A program made the position numbers and the translations under genes. From Granulicella sapmiensis (lineage in GTDB: Bacteria > Acidobacteriota > Terriglobia > Terriglobales > Acidobacteriaceae), in assembly GCA_026225395.1 (NCBI GenBank), contig JAMFSR010000003.1:1-64000 (forward strand): DNA of 64,000 bases. The letters run 5' to 3'. The notes beneath the pieces were generated by a model that worked only from the letters and a program-made list of their open reading frames with translations, did not search any database and was not told where the DNA came from. Below are positions 36,213 through 45,397 of the stretch, piece after piece (within the stretch, counting starts at the first letter, position 1; every line of letters starts with the position of its first letter).

Positions 36213-37880
36213 CTACCAGCGCAGTACAACTAATGACGTCGCCTGTCGCGGCAGTGAGAACGGCAGCGTCACTCCACCATTCTTCGCTGCAGTTGCGGTC
36301 TCCGGGGTCAGTGTCTCCAGCTGCCCTGCTTTCTTCAACGCAGCTATCTGCACTGTCGTTGGCTGTTGCGGCGAGCCCATCGCCTTCCATGCACTGTAAG
36401 CATTGCTGTGGGTCTCGTCGATCCGGAAGTGTTCCACGCGAACGCGTCGCGCGCCGGGCGGCAATCCATTCACATGCAGTTCCACCGCAGCCGCGGAAGC
36501 CGGCACGTCGTCGTCATGGTAATTCCACACCAGCACCGCAGCCGAGTGCTGCCCAGCCGTAGCCAGCGCATCCACATCCGGCGCCTGTCGAACGCCCGAT
36601 GCAAGAATACTGTCGAGCGGCACTTGCCCGCTGCTCGTCGTGGCAACACGGTTGGCCTTTCCATCAAGGCCCATCTTGCCCGCCATCCGAAACACGTTCA
36701 ACACCGGCTTATCGATTCCATTGGTCGCCAACGTTCGAAAGCCCTGGAAGTAGTCCTTGCCCTCGAACTCAAACGACCACGTCAGCATACCGAGCAGGTT
36801 TAACTGGTGCCGGTCCTGCAACTCAAACAGGGCCTTGATGCTCGCCGCCGTATACACCGGATAGAGCGGCCCATTGCGATAGTTGTTCGCCGGTTGCTCG
36901 CGCGCAGAGCAGGCAGCACATCCCTCCGGATCAGCTTCGCTCAGGATGATGGGCAGCTTGCGAAACTGAGGGAATGACGCAACAATGGCAAACCCCTTGT
37001 CCGTGTCTCCCAACTCTTTGTCAAGCCCCATCTGCACATGCCCCGCAATCACCTTCGGCTGTCCTTTCACGTGGAAGGAGATGAAGTCCAGTGGTATAGG
37101 GTCGTTGTTCGCAAGCGACTTGTCATTGGCAACATGGTGCAGAAATGACTCGAGAAACGCAGCGGCTTGTTCACCATGCGGTCCCGTAGTCGCAGGCCCA
37201 CCAACACGCGCTTCGGGAAGCGCCGCACGGATTCCGGCTACTGCATAGTCATAGAGCTTCTCGTACTGCTGCTCAGTCCCATGCCAGTACGTAATGTTGG
37301 GTTCATTCCAAACTTCCCAGTACCAGCTCGCCGCGGCATCATGCCCATAGCGCGCCACCATATGCGCTGTAAATACTCGGCAAAGCTCACCCCACGCAGC
37401 ATAGTCTTTCGGCGGCGACTGCACGCTGCCATCGAGCGTATGTGGATAGTGCACTTCATAAAGTCCCACGCCCGAAGCCAACGCTTCCGGCATAAAGCCA
37501 AACTCCACCATCGGCCTCACGCCTGCATCGCGATACGCGTCGAAGATCTGATCGACAATCTTGAAGTCATACACAGGCTTGCCATTTGCATCGACTGTAT
37601 ACACATTCGTCGAGCTCCACTTTAGGTCCGGCATGCCATTACCGGAGGTCAGCAAATGATGCGCACGTATATATACCGGCACAGGATAGGCATCGTGCAA
37701 CTCATGCAGAAGCTCGCGCCCATGGGGCGCAGTCGTATAGTTGGCTTCGTCATACCCGAACCACGAGGTAAACGGCTTCCAAGCTCCCACCGAATGCTGA
37801 AGATCCACCGTAATCTTCACCGGCGCCTGCGCTGTGGCGCCCGCCGTAAGTGCCAATAAAAGTGCAAAGCTGCGAAGCAT
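36213..37880 (-). CDS. Secreted glycoside hydrolase family 39 (beta-xylosidase-like)
   Basis: A 555-residue protein with a signal peptide ending TAGATAQ. The acid/base Glu is in the motif WEVWNEPNI near residue 192, and the nucleophile Glu in IILSEADPEG near 313. A C-terminal beta-sandwich of about 150 residues follows. Likely substrate is xylan-derived or another plant-type oligosaccharide. Confidence 0.9.
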   Translation of the reverse strand: MLRSFALLLALTAGATAQAPVKITVDLQHSVGAWKPFTSWFGYDEANYTTAPHGRELLHELHDAYPVPVYIRAHHLLTSGNGMPDLKWSSTNVYTVDANGKPVYDFKIVDQIFDAYRDAGVRPMVEFGFMPEALASGVGLYEVHYPHTLDGSVQSPPKDYAAWGELCRVFTAHMVARYGHDAAASWYWEVWNEPNITYWHGTEQQYEKLYDYAVAGIRAALPEARVGGPATTGPHGEQAAAFLESFLHHVANDKSLANNDPIPLDFISFHVKGQPKVIAGHVQMGLDKELGDTDKGFAIVASFPQFRKLPIILSEADPEGCAACSAREQPANNYRNGPLYPVYTAASIKALFELQDRHQLNLLGMLTWSFEFEGKDYFQGFRTLATNGIDKPVLNVFRMAGKMGLDGKANRVATTSSGQVPLDSILASGVRQAPDVDALATAGQHSAAVLVWNYHDDDVPASAAAVELHVNGLPPGARRVRVEHFRIDETHSNAYSAWKAMGSPQQPTTVQIAALKKAGQLETLTPETATAAKNGGVTLPFSLPRQATSLVVLRW

Positions 37881-37922
37881 GTTTTATCCCCCGTGCATCG
37901 AGGGCCATCATACAGCCGCAAG

Positions 37923-38333
37923 CTAAACCGCAGCCACACTGCTTAGTCGGCGGAGCACTGCGAACGCCGTCTCCCAATCAGCGCCAAGCGCCTCGCGCAT
38001 TTGCTGCTGCGCGCGGTTCCAGTGGGGCGCCGCCGTCTGTCGTACTTCAAGCCCGGCAGGCGTAACCGCATAGCAGGTCAACCGCCGGTCCTCCTTCGAA
38101 CGTGTTCCCTTGATCCACTTGTTCTCAATCAACAGCCGCAGATTCCGCGACAGGGTCGTCTGATCCAGGTCGAGCATATCCGCTAGTCCCTGCTGCGAAA
38201 GCCCCGGACATTCGGCCAAAACAGAGAGCAGGCCAAACTGTGGTGGCGTCAGGCTGCAGGGCCGAAGGTGCTCTTCATACAGCCGCGTCAGCGTGCGCGC
38301 AGCGTGTCGCGTATTCAGGCAAAGGCAGTTCAT
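37923..38333 (-). CDS. MarR family transcriptional regulator
   Basis: A 136-residue winged-helix regulator. It has LSQQGLADMLDLDQTTLSRNLRLLIENKWI as the recognition region and RRLTCYAVTPAGLEV as the wing. It is the third gene of an operon with two secreted-protein genes, starting four bases after the muconolactone-isomerase-like gene. A palindrome lies before the first gene of this operon. Confidence 0.9.
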   Translation of the reverse strand: MNCLCLNTRHAARTLTRLYEEHLRPCSLTPPQFGLLSVLAECPGLSQQGLADMLDLDQTTLSRNLRLLIENKWIKGTRSKEDRRLTCYAVTPAGLEVRQTAAPHWNRAQQQMREALGADWETAFAVLRRLSSVAAV

Positions 38334-38337
38334 CCAG

Positions 38338-38754
38338 TTATTTTGCCGCAGGCGCAGGATTTGCTTTCAGCAGCGCACTGAGAGGCGCCAGCGGCCCCAG
38401 CGGAATCAGATCAAACTCCATCATCTTGTGCTGCCCCAGCGGAAGCTTCTCCAGGATCGTGTGTGCCTCCTCCACTGTTGAGCAGTTCATGATGAACACA
38501 ACGCCGTTGACATCGGTGCGGAAGTACCACTGGTCTATCTTGCCATCGAGATACAGCTGTAGCGTGGCAGGGACTTCATCCTTCATCACCGGCGCGATAT
38601 CGGCGCGGCTCGTCCCCGGTGTCAAATGCCCCATAGCAAGGATGCGTGTGGTCGGCACCGCCGCCGGCTGGAACGGAGTTTGCGCAACCGCGAAGGCAGC
38701 GGAGAAGAGAGCAACAACAAGTAGCATAGGTTTCTTAGCGAAGAGTGACATCAA
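38338..38754 (-). CDS. Secreted muconolactone isomerase-like protein
   Basis: A 138-residue protein with a signal peptide ending AFAVAQ. The mature part resembles a small ferredoxin-fold dimer of the muconolactone isomerase/YCII type (LQLYLDGKIDQWYFRTDVNGVVFIMNCSTVEEAHTILE). Its function is unknown. It is the middle gene of the MarR operon. Confidence 0.72.
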   Translation of the reverse strand: MMSLFAKKPMLLVVALFSAAFAVAQTPFQPAAVPTTRILAMGHLTPGTSRADIAPVMKDEVPATLQLYLDGKIDQWYFRTDVNGVVFIMNCSTVEEAHTILEKLPLGQHKMMEFDLIPLGPLAPLSALLKANPAPAAK

Positions 38755-38779
38755 AAGTTCCTTTCAATGCAAAAGTTTG

Positions 38780-39469
38780 TCAGCGAAGTCCAATTGCTTT
38801 TTCCACCTCATTCACCAGCGCCTGAGAATCGGTAACTAGTTTCTCGCGCTCCTTCGCTCCTGCCAGCACGATGAACTGCCCGTGCGGTCCAGGCCGGTCG
38901 ATGAACGGAGTCTTGCCCATCACGCCGCCGACATCCGTATCGGTAAGGAATGGTGCATAGAACATTGTGTGCGGCGGCACGGCCTTCAGTTTGCCTTCTT
39001 CAAACATGTACGTACAGGGCGAAAGCATATAGGCAATCCCCGGCCGAGCAGGCGGACGATATTTCCCATCGGCAAAGCCTTTCGCCAGCGCCAGCTCTAC
39101 ATCCTGGTCAGACGCCCCCTTCAGCCGCATGATCGCATCATCCTCGTAGGCCGGGAGAATCGTTCGCGTGCCTTCCTGGTCAAAGCACACAGGATAAAAA
39201 TTGCCTCCGCGACGGCTCACAATGCACGTAAAAGGATTCGTGCCATGCCGTGCCTCCACATATCCATCCGCCTCCATCACGCGAATCGTGGCACCGTCGC
39301 GCAACAAAGCAGGCAGGGCATTTACCGCCAGCCGAAGCTCAAGATCTCGAGAAATCGCGACGACCTTACCACCTGTAGCGTCGTGGTTATGAACCTCGGG
39401 AAGCTGCGCCTGCACTTCCGGGCAGAGAATGGCGAGCGCGGCAGCGAAGAGAACAAGTTGAAAACGCAT
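38780..39469 (-). CDS. Secreted protein of unknown function
   Basis: A 229-residue protein with a signal peptide (MRFQLVLFAAALAILCPEVQAQ). The start at 39469 is chosen over a TTG at 39505 because the latter would prefix the signal peptide. The mature part has two cysteine-bearing segments (NPFTCIVSRRGGNFYPVCFD, SPCTYMFEEGK). No family recognised. First gene of the MarR operon. Confidence 0.72.
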   Translation of the reverse strand: MRFQLVLFAAALAILCPEVQAQLPEVHNHDATGGKVVAISRDLELRLAVNALPALLRDGATIRVMEADGYVEARHGTNPFTCIVSRRGGNFYPVCFDQEGTRTILPAYEDDAIMRLKGASDQDVELALAKGFADGKYRPPARPGIAYMLSPCTYMFEEGKLKAVPPHTMFYAPFLTDTDVGGVMGKTPFIDRPGPHGQFIVLAGAKEREKLVTDSQALVNEVEKAIGLR

Positions 39470-39473
39470 ATAA

Positions 39474-39485
39474 ATGTATATACAT
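39474..39485. promoter_or_regulatory. Palindromic site, candidate MarR operator
   Basis: A perfect 12-bp palindrome ATGTATATACAT, four bases before the start codon at 39469 of the operon that ends in a MarR gene. Position and AT-rich symmetry fit an operator; no test is possible here. Confidence 0.45.
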
Positions 39486-39508
39486 GGATATAAGCGCTTC
39501 AGCAATAG

Positions 39509-39543
39509 AAAAAGGTCCGACTCTCTCGAGCCAGACCCTTTTC
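39509..39543 (-). terminator. Terminator of the dipeptidase gene
   Basis: Inverted repeat with arms AAAAAGGTC and GACCCTTTT (one mismatch) and a CTCGAG-centred inner part, 22 bases after the dipeptidase stop. On the minus strand it is followed by TTTTTC. Confidence 0.5.
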
Positions 39544-39565
39544 CTGCGAGCAGGGAACAGCAAAA

Positions 39566-40825
39566 CTAAGGCTTTTCGATCGTTGCCTCAATCGCCGGTG
39601 TACCCTTTAGCGCCGCCGCACGTTGCTCGACCGCGCGCATCACGCGCAACAGGTTTCCGCCGTAAATCTTCTTGATGTCCTCCGCGGAGTAACCCTTTTC
39701 CAGCAGAGCCCGCGTCAGTGCCGGGAACTTGTCGTAGCTGCTCAGTTCCGTGGGGACGCAGCCTACGCCGTCGAAGTCGGTGCCGATACCTACGTGGTCG
39801 ATGCCACCGATCTTGACGGCGTGGTCAATCTGAGCGACGACTTCGGCGAGCGTAGCGGGCGGGAGTTTGGCGGCGGACTCCATGTAAATCTTCTCCATGG
39901 CAGCGTCACGTTCGGCGGGGTCGGCGATCTTGCGGGCCTCCTGCATCTTTGGGCGCATCTCAGCCTGCAAGGGCTTGGAGGCGTCTTCGTAGCGTTGCGA
40001 GAGGTAGGCGCAATCGAAGTTGATCTGCATGGTGCCACCGTTGGCGGCAAGCGCGCGAATCATGTCGTCGGTCATGTTGCGTGTGTTGGCGGATACAGCC
40101 CGGCACGAAGAGTGCGACGCAATGATTGGAGCCGAAGACGCCTTGATCGCCGCATAGAACGTATCGTCGGCCGTGTGCGAAATGTCGACCATCATGCCGA
40201 GCCGGTTCATCTCATGTACGACGTCCACGCCGAACGGCGTCAGGCCGCCATGGTGCGTCACCTTGGTGTCGGTGATGTCACCCTGTGCATCGGCCCAGTT
40301 ATTGGTGTTGAAGTGCGTCAGCGTCATGTAGCGAATGCCCAGCGCATAGTAGTCACGCAGCAGCCGTAGCGAGTCTTCAATCGCATGGCCGCCTTCAATA
40401 CCCATCAACGCGGCGATCTTGTGGTCCTTATGCGCCTTCTCTATATCGGCCGCGGTCGTCGCGAACTCAAAATCATTTGGGTGTGCTGCGATCACATCGG
40501 TCTTCACCGTGTCGATCATCTGCAGCGTGCGGTTCGCCGAGTGGTTCCCATTCACATACTCCGCCGAAACAAACACCGCAAAGAACTCCGCACCCAGAAA
40601 GCCCTTCATGCGCGGAAGATCCGTCTGCCCACGCTTGTTCGGCGTAGCAATGTCGTAGCCGTCGACGGTTTTTGAAGGCACGTCGTCATGTGTGTCGATC
40701 AGGATGGCCTCGCGCGTAATCTTGTCTACCTCGGCCTGCGTCACGGGTTTCGTGTGTGAAGTCTGGGCGGCCAGAGGAAGGGCGATAAGGCAAAGAACAG
40801 CAGTGTTGCGGAGAGCGTTTGTCAT
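39566..40825 (-). CDS. Secreted membrane dipeptidase family M19
   Basis: A 419-residue metallopeptidase with a signal peptide (ALPLAAQ). The start at 40825 is chosen because the upstream extension is not conserved. Zinc ligands are the pattern LIDTHDD near the start, MGIEGGHAI, VDISHTADD and PIIASHSSCRA. It hydrolyses dipeptides, possibly also D-amino-acid dipeptides or beta-lactams. Confidence 0.93.
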   Translation of the reverse strand: MTNALRNTAVLCLIALPLAAQTSHTKPVTQAEVDKITREAILIDTHDDVPSKTVDGYDIATPNKRGQTDLPRMKGFLGAEFFAVFVSAEYVNGNHSANRTLQMIDTVKTDVIAAHPNDFEFATTAADIEKAHKDHKIAALMGIEGGHAIEDSLRLLRDYYALGIRYMTLTHFNTNNWADAQGDITDTKVTHHGGLTPFGVDVVHEMNRLGMMVDISHTADDTFYAAIKASSAPIIASHSSCRAVSANTRNMTDDMIRALAANGGTMQINFDCAYLSQRYEDASKPLQAEMRPKMQEARKIADPAERDAAMEKIYMESAAKLPPATLAEVVAQIDHAVKIGGIDHVGIGTDFDGVGCVPTELSSYDKFPALTRALLEKGYSAEDIKKIYGGNLLRVMRAVEQRAAALKGTPAIEATIEKP

Positions 40826-40925
40826 TGGTGCCTTTCGTAAACGTACGTTAGTAAATGCTTGCACAATCCAGACACAATCGGCAGCCAATAGCGGCTGCCG
40901 ATTGCAATCAAGAGGTACGACTCTT

Positions 40926-41576
40926 TTACACCCCGGAAGCCGGGCGGCGGAAGCGCAGCATCGCGAAGCCGACCAGCAGCATTGCAAAACCAACCACGCC
41001 ATAAAGCGGGAGGTTGGTGCCGGCAGAGGGCAGGTCGTCGGTCTTCACCACCAGCAGTGCGCCGGCCAACGGTGGGGTGTCGGGAGCTGCAGCAACTTCT
41101 TCGCCTTCCGCGGCAGGCGTAATCACCGTGGCGTCAATCGTCACATCGGAAGCCAGGTCGCCCAGCCCAAGTGCCTTGCCGCCGACCATAAACGTCGTAC
41201 CCGCGGGCACGGTGAAGTCCTTCGCGCCCTGTGGCGTGGTCAGGGTGATGCCGTCAGGCGGAGCGGTGGCATATACCTTGGCCTTCATAATCATCACGCT
41301 GGCAACTACCTGCGGATCGGTGCCGGTGGCAACCGGTGCGGTCAGCTTATCGCCAGGCTTCAACTGGCCCAGCGTGGCGGGCTTGCCACCATCGGTGAAG
41401 CTATAGCCTGCGGGAACGGTGTAGTTCAACACTTTGCCGTCGGAGGCTTTGATTACCAGATCATTGCCACCCACATACACAACCGTGGAGCTGGGGCCGG
41501 ACGTAATGGCAAACGAAGCAGCGGCGGACGCTGCAACAACGAAAAGAGTCGCGAGTTTAAGACAGCGGGTCTGCAT
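40926..41576 (-). CDS. Repeat-containing surface protein with LPSAG sorting signal
   Basis: A 216-residue protein with a signal peptide (LFVVAASAAASFA). Two repeats of about 60 residues are visible: one contains LNYTVPAGYSFTDGGK and the other KDFTVPAGTTFMVGGK. A proline/alanine linker follows. The C-terminus is a textbook sorting signal: LPSAG at 182-186, a hydrophobic segment 189-207 and the basic tail RFRRP. It starts two bases after the sortase gene stop. Confidence 0.82.
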   Translation of the reverse strand: MQTRCLKLATLFVVAASAAASFAITSGPSSTVVYVGGNDLVIKASDGKVLNYTVPAGYSFTDGGKPATLGQLKPGDKLTAPVATGTDPQVVASVMIMKAKVYATAPPDGITLTTPQGAKDFTVPAGTTFMVGGKALGLGDLASDVTIDATVITPAAEGEEVAAAPDTPPLAGALLVVKTDDLPSAGTNLPLYGVVGFAMLLVGFAMLRFRRPASGV

Positions 41577-41578
41577 AG

Positions 41579-42187
41579 TTAATCTCCTGAAGAGGTTGTT
41601 GCTGGCAGTAACGAGGCCTGAATGATGTATCGCTGCGGCGCTGCACCGACGTAATAGAACGGATAGCACGTGACGAGGGTGAGGGTGGAATCGGTTGTTG
41701 GGTTAAGGACGCTTGTATCCGACGGAAAGACGACCTTTATTTTGCGAACGACATAGCGGTCCGTCTGCGACTGCCGCTGCACTTCAATCACGTCGCCAAT
41801 CGAGGCGTCCTTCAGCGGACGGAAAAAGCCGTCACGGTGTCCCGTGATGGCAAGGTTGCCGGGTTCACCCGGACGTGCGGTGCCCGGAATATGCCCAACC
41901 CCGCGGTTGAGCGTAAGGTCGGAAGTGCCTTCCAGCACGGGAACTTCGATGCCCAGGCGTGGAACGCGCAGCACAGCTTCAGGCGCAGGGAAGTTCACAT
42001 CCAGTGTGCGCTGGTAGGCATGAATGCGCGCGCTGTCCCAAAGGCTGTTCGGTTTACTTGATGACCGAAACCGCGCCACCGCAAGGTGCGACATCGCGGA
42101 GCCATACACGGTCGGCACAATATACATGCCAAGCAGTATCGCGCCAGTGGCGATCAGGGACACTCCGATCTTGCGCGACAGGGTCAT
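41579..42187 (-). CDS. Sortase (class D-like transpeptidase)
   Basis: A 202-residue sortase with an N-terminal membrane anchor (about 8-30). The catalytic triad is His117 in AITGHRDG, Cys174 in TLTLVTCYPF and Arg186 in APQRYIIQA. Sortases cut a sorting signal and join the protein to an amine acceptor. The adjacent gene encodes a protein with the LPSAG signal. Start 42187 is chosen because the upstream extension is not conserved. Confidence 0.9.
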   Translation of the reverse strand: MTLSRKIGVSLIATGAILLGMYIVPTVYGSAMSHLAVARFRSSSKPNSLWDSARIHAYQRTLDVNFPAPEAVLRVPRLGIEVPVLEGTSDLTLNRGVGHIPGTARPGEPGNLAITGHRDGFFRPLKDASIGDVIEVQRQSQTDRYVVRKIKVVFPSDTSVLNPTTDSTLTLVTCYPFYYVGAAPQRYIIQASLLPATTSSGD

Positions 42188-42321
42188 GCAGCGGCTGCTC
42201 CGAAAACTGGAAATGCGTGGAGTCACCAGTCTACGACACGCCACCGCAAAGCTCGTTTAGAGGGGCACCTTCGACAGAATTTCGCCCATCAATTTTTGAA
42301 TCACGTGATATCGCCTTTGAA

Positions 42322-43458
42322 TCAGGCAGCCTTCTCCAGCAGCAGCCGCTGCTTCAGCAGGTCCAGCAGCGCCCGCTCCTCCCGCCGCAGCGCCTCCGCA
42401 TGCTCGGCAATCTCCTCATCAAGCTTGTGCTGCGCCGCCCGCGCCGTAATGCCGCCCATATACGCCTCAAGTACCGCCGGATGCACATAGCACTTCCTGC
42501 AGACCGAAGGCGTATTGCCCAGCCGCGCCGCCACGGCCGCAATCGCCTGCACCACATTCCGCTTGGCTTCGGCTTCCGAGCTGAACGGCCCAAACTCCCG
42601 CAGCATATCGCTTGCCAGCACGCTTCCCGCCCATGTCCGGAAGTCCTTGGCCGTGAAGTCCTGCCCCGTAATCTCATGCAGATACGCATTCACATCCGAC
42701 GAGTCCACCGAGTGCCGCTCGCCCACATCATCCAGGTACTGAAACAGCTCATACCCCGGGATATCCGCACACCGCTTGATGATTCCCGCCAGCCGTCGGT
42801 CATGCAGGTTGATCGTATGGTGTACGCGACTCTTGCCCTGGAAGCTGAACGTGATGTTCGCTCCATGCACCTCCACATGTTTATTGCGCATTGTCGTCAG
42901 CCCGTAGGAGTGATTCTCGCGCGCATAGGCCTCATTCCCTACACGAATCAGCGTCGTCTCCATCAGGCGCACCAGCGTGGCCAGAATCTTTTCGCGCGGT
43001 AATCCCGCCAGCGCAAGGTCATGGGCAATCCGCGTACGAATCACCGGCAGCGCCGCCGCGAACGTCGTCATCCGCTCATACTTAGTCTCATCACGCACCT
43101 CGCGCCACCGGGGATGATACCGGCTCTGCTTCCGTCCCCGGGCATCGCGCCCAGTCACCTGCAGATGTCCCAGCGGATTCGCGCAAATCCACACATCGGT
43201 CCACGCCGGCGGAATCACCAACGACTTGATCCGCCCCAAAGTCTCTTTGTCGCGCACGGGTTTGCCATCGGGCCCGGTATAGGCAAACCCATCGCCCTTC
43301 TTGTGCCGATGGATTCCCGGCTTCTGATCGGACACATAGCGCAACCCCGCCGCGCGGGCGGAGTCGGCTGGATCGGGCTTGGTCATGGCGGAAGCAAATC
43401 GTGCAGCTTTGTTGCGGAGTTTCGGAGCGGAGGCGGCGCGCATGGCATTGGGATGCAC
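42322..43458 (-). CDS. DNA topoisomerase IB (poxvirus-like)
   Basis: A 378-residue enzyme that relaxes supercoils through a 3'-phosphotyrosyl intermediate. The N-terminal DNA-clamp domain has LRYVSDQKPGI and RIKSLVIPPAWTDVWI. Catalytic-core residues lie in RYHPRWREVRDETKYERM, LMETTLIRVGNEAYARENHSYG and, for the nucleophile Tyr, CRKCYVHPAVLEAY. Start 43386 is possible instead of 43458. Confidence 0.93.
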   Translation of the reverse strand: MHPNAMRAASAPKLRNKAARFASAMTKPDPADSARAAGLRYVSDQKPGIHRHKKGDGFAYTGPDGKPVRDKETLGRIKSLVIPPAWTDVWICANPLGHLQVTGRDARGRKQSRYHPRWREVRDETKYERMTTFAAALPVIRTRIAHDLALAGLPREKILATLVRLMETTLIRVGNEAYARENHSYGLTTMRNKHVEVHGANITFSFQGKSRVHHTINLHDRRLAGIIKRCADIPGYELFQYLDDVGERHSVDSSDVNAYLHEITGQDFTAKDFRTWAGSVLASDMLREFGPFSSEAEAKRNVVQAIAAVAARLGNTPSVCRKCYVHPAVLEAYMGGITARAAQHKLDEEIAEHAEALRREERALLDLLKQRLLLEKAA

Positions 43459-43511
43459 CTTCGCCGCTCCGCGTCATCTTGCTACTTGCACGTCATCAAA
43501 TCTAGACGCAA

Positions 43512-43547
43512 AAAAGGAGGGCAGGAAATCATCCCCGCCCTCCTTTT
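43512..43547 (-). terminator. Terminator of the helicase gene
   Basis: Arms AAAAGGAGGGC and its complement GCCCTCCTTTT over 11 bp with a 14-base loop. On the minus strand it is followed by a run of T. It lies just downstream of the helicase stop. Confidence 0.85.
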
Positions 43548-43570
43548 GCATTTCTTATTGAACCGAAGCG

Positions 43571-45073
43571 TTACCGCCCGCGGTTGCTGCCACCGGGACG
43601 ACGTCCCGCCGGCCGGCCAGCATTCCCGCCATGGGGGCGACCGCCGCCGCCGCCAGGACGTCCGCCGTTGCCGCCACGGAAACCGCCGCCGCCCGATCCG
43701 CTGCGCGAACGCTGCGGCGTAGACGAAGGTGCAGCCTCAGAGATCGTCCCATCGGCATTCTTCCAGCTGCGCGTTTCCATCTGCAGCAGGTCGGAGATTC
43801 CGTTCATCGGCTTGGTCGCCAGGTCGATCGGCTGATTGCGCAGCTCTTTCTCCAGGCTCTTGTCAGCTTCGTGCCATTGGAACTTGATCTTCAGCTCGCG
43901 CTCCAGCTTGCGGGCGTCGCCCTTTTCGAGCGGCGTCACAAACGTGCTGGCGACGCCATTTGCGCCCGCGCGTCCGGTACGGCCAATACGGTGAACAAAG
44001 TCGTCCGAGCCATTCGGCAGGTCGTAGTTCACCACGTGCGCAATGTGCGATACATCGATGCCGCGAGCAGCAACGTCGGTGGCTACCAGAATGCGGCACT
44101 TGCCAACGGTGAAGTTGCGCAGAGCAGCCGTACGCTGCGACTGCGACCGGTCGCCATGGATCACCTCGGTCAGGTGGCCAAGTCGTTCCAGCTTCGTCGC
44201 AATGCGGTCCGCGCCATGCTTGGTGCGCGCGAAGACCAGGTACGTTCCTTCTTCTTCCTGCAGCATCTTGTTCAGCTGCGAAAGCTTCTGGTCCTGCATC
44301 ACGGTGTATACGCGAAGTTCAACGCGGTCGCTCGGCTTAGAGGTAGAGCCGATCTCCACGCGAACCGGATTCTGTACGTAGTCGCGAACGATCTCGCGGA
44401 TGTTGCCGTCCAGTGTGGCCGAGTAGCACATCGTCTGGCGATCTTTAGGCAGGGCCTGCACGATGCGCTTGATGGCCGGCAGAAAGCCCATGTCGAGCAT
44501 GCGATCCACTTCGTCCAGCACGAGCATGTCGACGTCCTTCAAGGACACCGCACGACGGCGCAGATAATCTTCCAGGCGTCCGGGAGTAGCCACAAGCAAC
44601 CGGGGTCCGCGGCCGATCTGGTCCAGCTGCGTGTGCTCGGAAAGCCCACCGCACACCAGCACGGCATCGTTCTTCAGGTTCGGGCAGATGCGGTGATAAG
44701 CCTCGAGCACCTGCATCGCGAGCTCACGCGTCGGCAACAGGATCAGCGCCAGGATCGGCGTCTTCGCGCCGCGGACCGAAGGCTTCGAAATCTCCTCGAG
44801 GCGATCGATCATCGGGATCAGGAAGCTCAGCGTCTTGCCGGTGCCGGTTGAGGCCGTAGCAAGAATGTCGTCGCCTTCAAGCGCCGGCGGAATGGCCTTC
44901 GCCTGTACGGGCGTCGGGATCACGAACTTCGCGGCTGCGAGGCGATCCTTCAAGGACTGTGAAATGTTGAAGTCAGCAAAGGTGAGAGTGGAAGCGTCGT
45001 CGCTGGCGGTAATGGTGCGGGGAGTTTCAATTGGTTCAGGGTTCAAAATCGATTCAAGCGTAAGTGTAGACAA
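43571..45073 (-). CDS. DEAD-box type RNA helicase with RGG-like tail, motif II DEVD
   Basis: A 500-residue RNA helicase of the RhlE/DeaD type. Motifs visible: Q motif before PTPVQAKAIP, motif I ASTGTGKT, motif Ia PTRELAMQ, TPGRLEDYL, motif II DEVD (usual DEAD), SAT as YSATLDG, motif V ARGIDVS, motif VI HRIGRTGRAG. The C-terminal 60 residues are Gly/Arg-rich repeats (GGGGFRGG, GGGGGRPHGG), an RNA-binding tail. A 324-base non-coding region lies before it. Confidence 0.93.
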   Translation of the reverse strand: MSTLTLESILNPEPIETPRTITASDDASTLTFADFNISQSLKDRLAAAKFVIPTPVQAKAIPPALEGDDILATASTGTGKTLSFLIPMIDRLEEISKPSVRGAKTPILALILLPTRELAMQVLEAYHRICPNLKNDAVLVCGGLSEHTQLDQIGRGPRLLVATPGRLEDYLRRRAVSLKDVDMLVLDEVDRMLDMGFLPAIKRIVQALPKDRQTMCYSATLDGNIREIVRDYVQNPVRVEIGSTSKPSDRVELRVYTVMQDQKLSQLNKMLQEEEGTYLVFARTKHGADRIATKLERLGHLTEVIHGDRSQSQRTAALRNFTVGKCRILVATDVAARGIDVSHIAHVVNYDLPNGSDDFVHRIGRTGRAGANGVASTFVTPLEKGDARKLERELKIKFQWHEADKSLEKELRNQPIDLATKPMNGISDLLQMETRSWKNADGTISEAAPSSTPQRSRSGSGGGGFRGGNGGRPGGGGGRPHGGNAGRPAGRRPGGSNRGR

Positions 45074-45397
45074 GGTTTTCCTTCGTATGGGTTAGGTCAA
45101 AAAGCGGCGGACAAATGCAGAGACACACGAGTGCGCAAGCGCACGAACTGCGTCATGGATTCCGGTTCAGCATTGCCTTGGCTTAAATCCAACATCGAAG
45201 CACTGCTGCTGCACGGCGAGGCATGTCCCAATGGACGGCCTGCTAGCCAGAGCAACCAACACGCCCGTGGGCGGTGGAGGAGGGGAACTGTGTTACTGCG
45301 GTCGCGGTCTCTGGCCAGACTCGAATCCATAGGGAGTCATCTGCCCGCGGCGCTTTGCGCAATTTTCATACGCACAACCAGAATAGCACGAATTGCC
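45074..45397 (-). other. 324-base non-coding region before the helicase
   Basis: No reading frame here looks real. It presumably holds the helicase promoter and a long leader, as is common for cold-shock helicases. A small hairpin with a GTGCG/CGCAC stem and CAAG loop lies at 45131-45144. No riboswitch or RNA gene is recognised. Confidence 0.5.

Noticed and set aside
39465-39495. A dif-like sequence with TGTATA and CGCATA
   Set aside because: The arms do not match a dif site and the palindrome is better explained as an operator before the MarR operon.
43631-44851. A 406-codon plus-strand frame
   Set aside because: It is antisense to the helicase gene and only mirrors its codon pattern.
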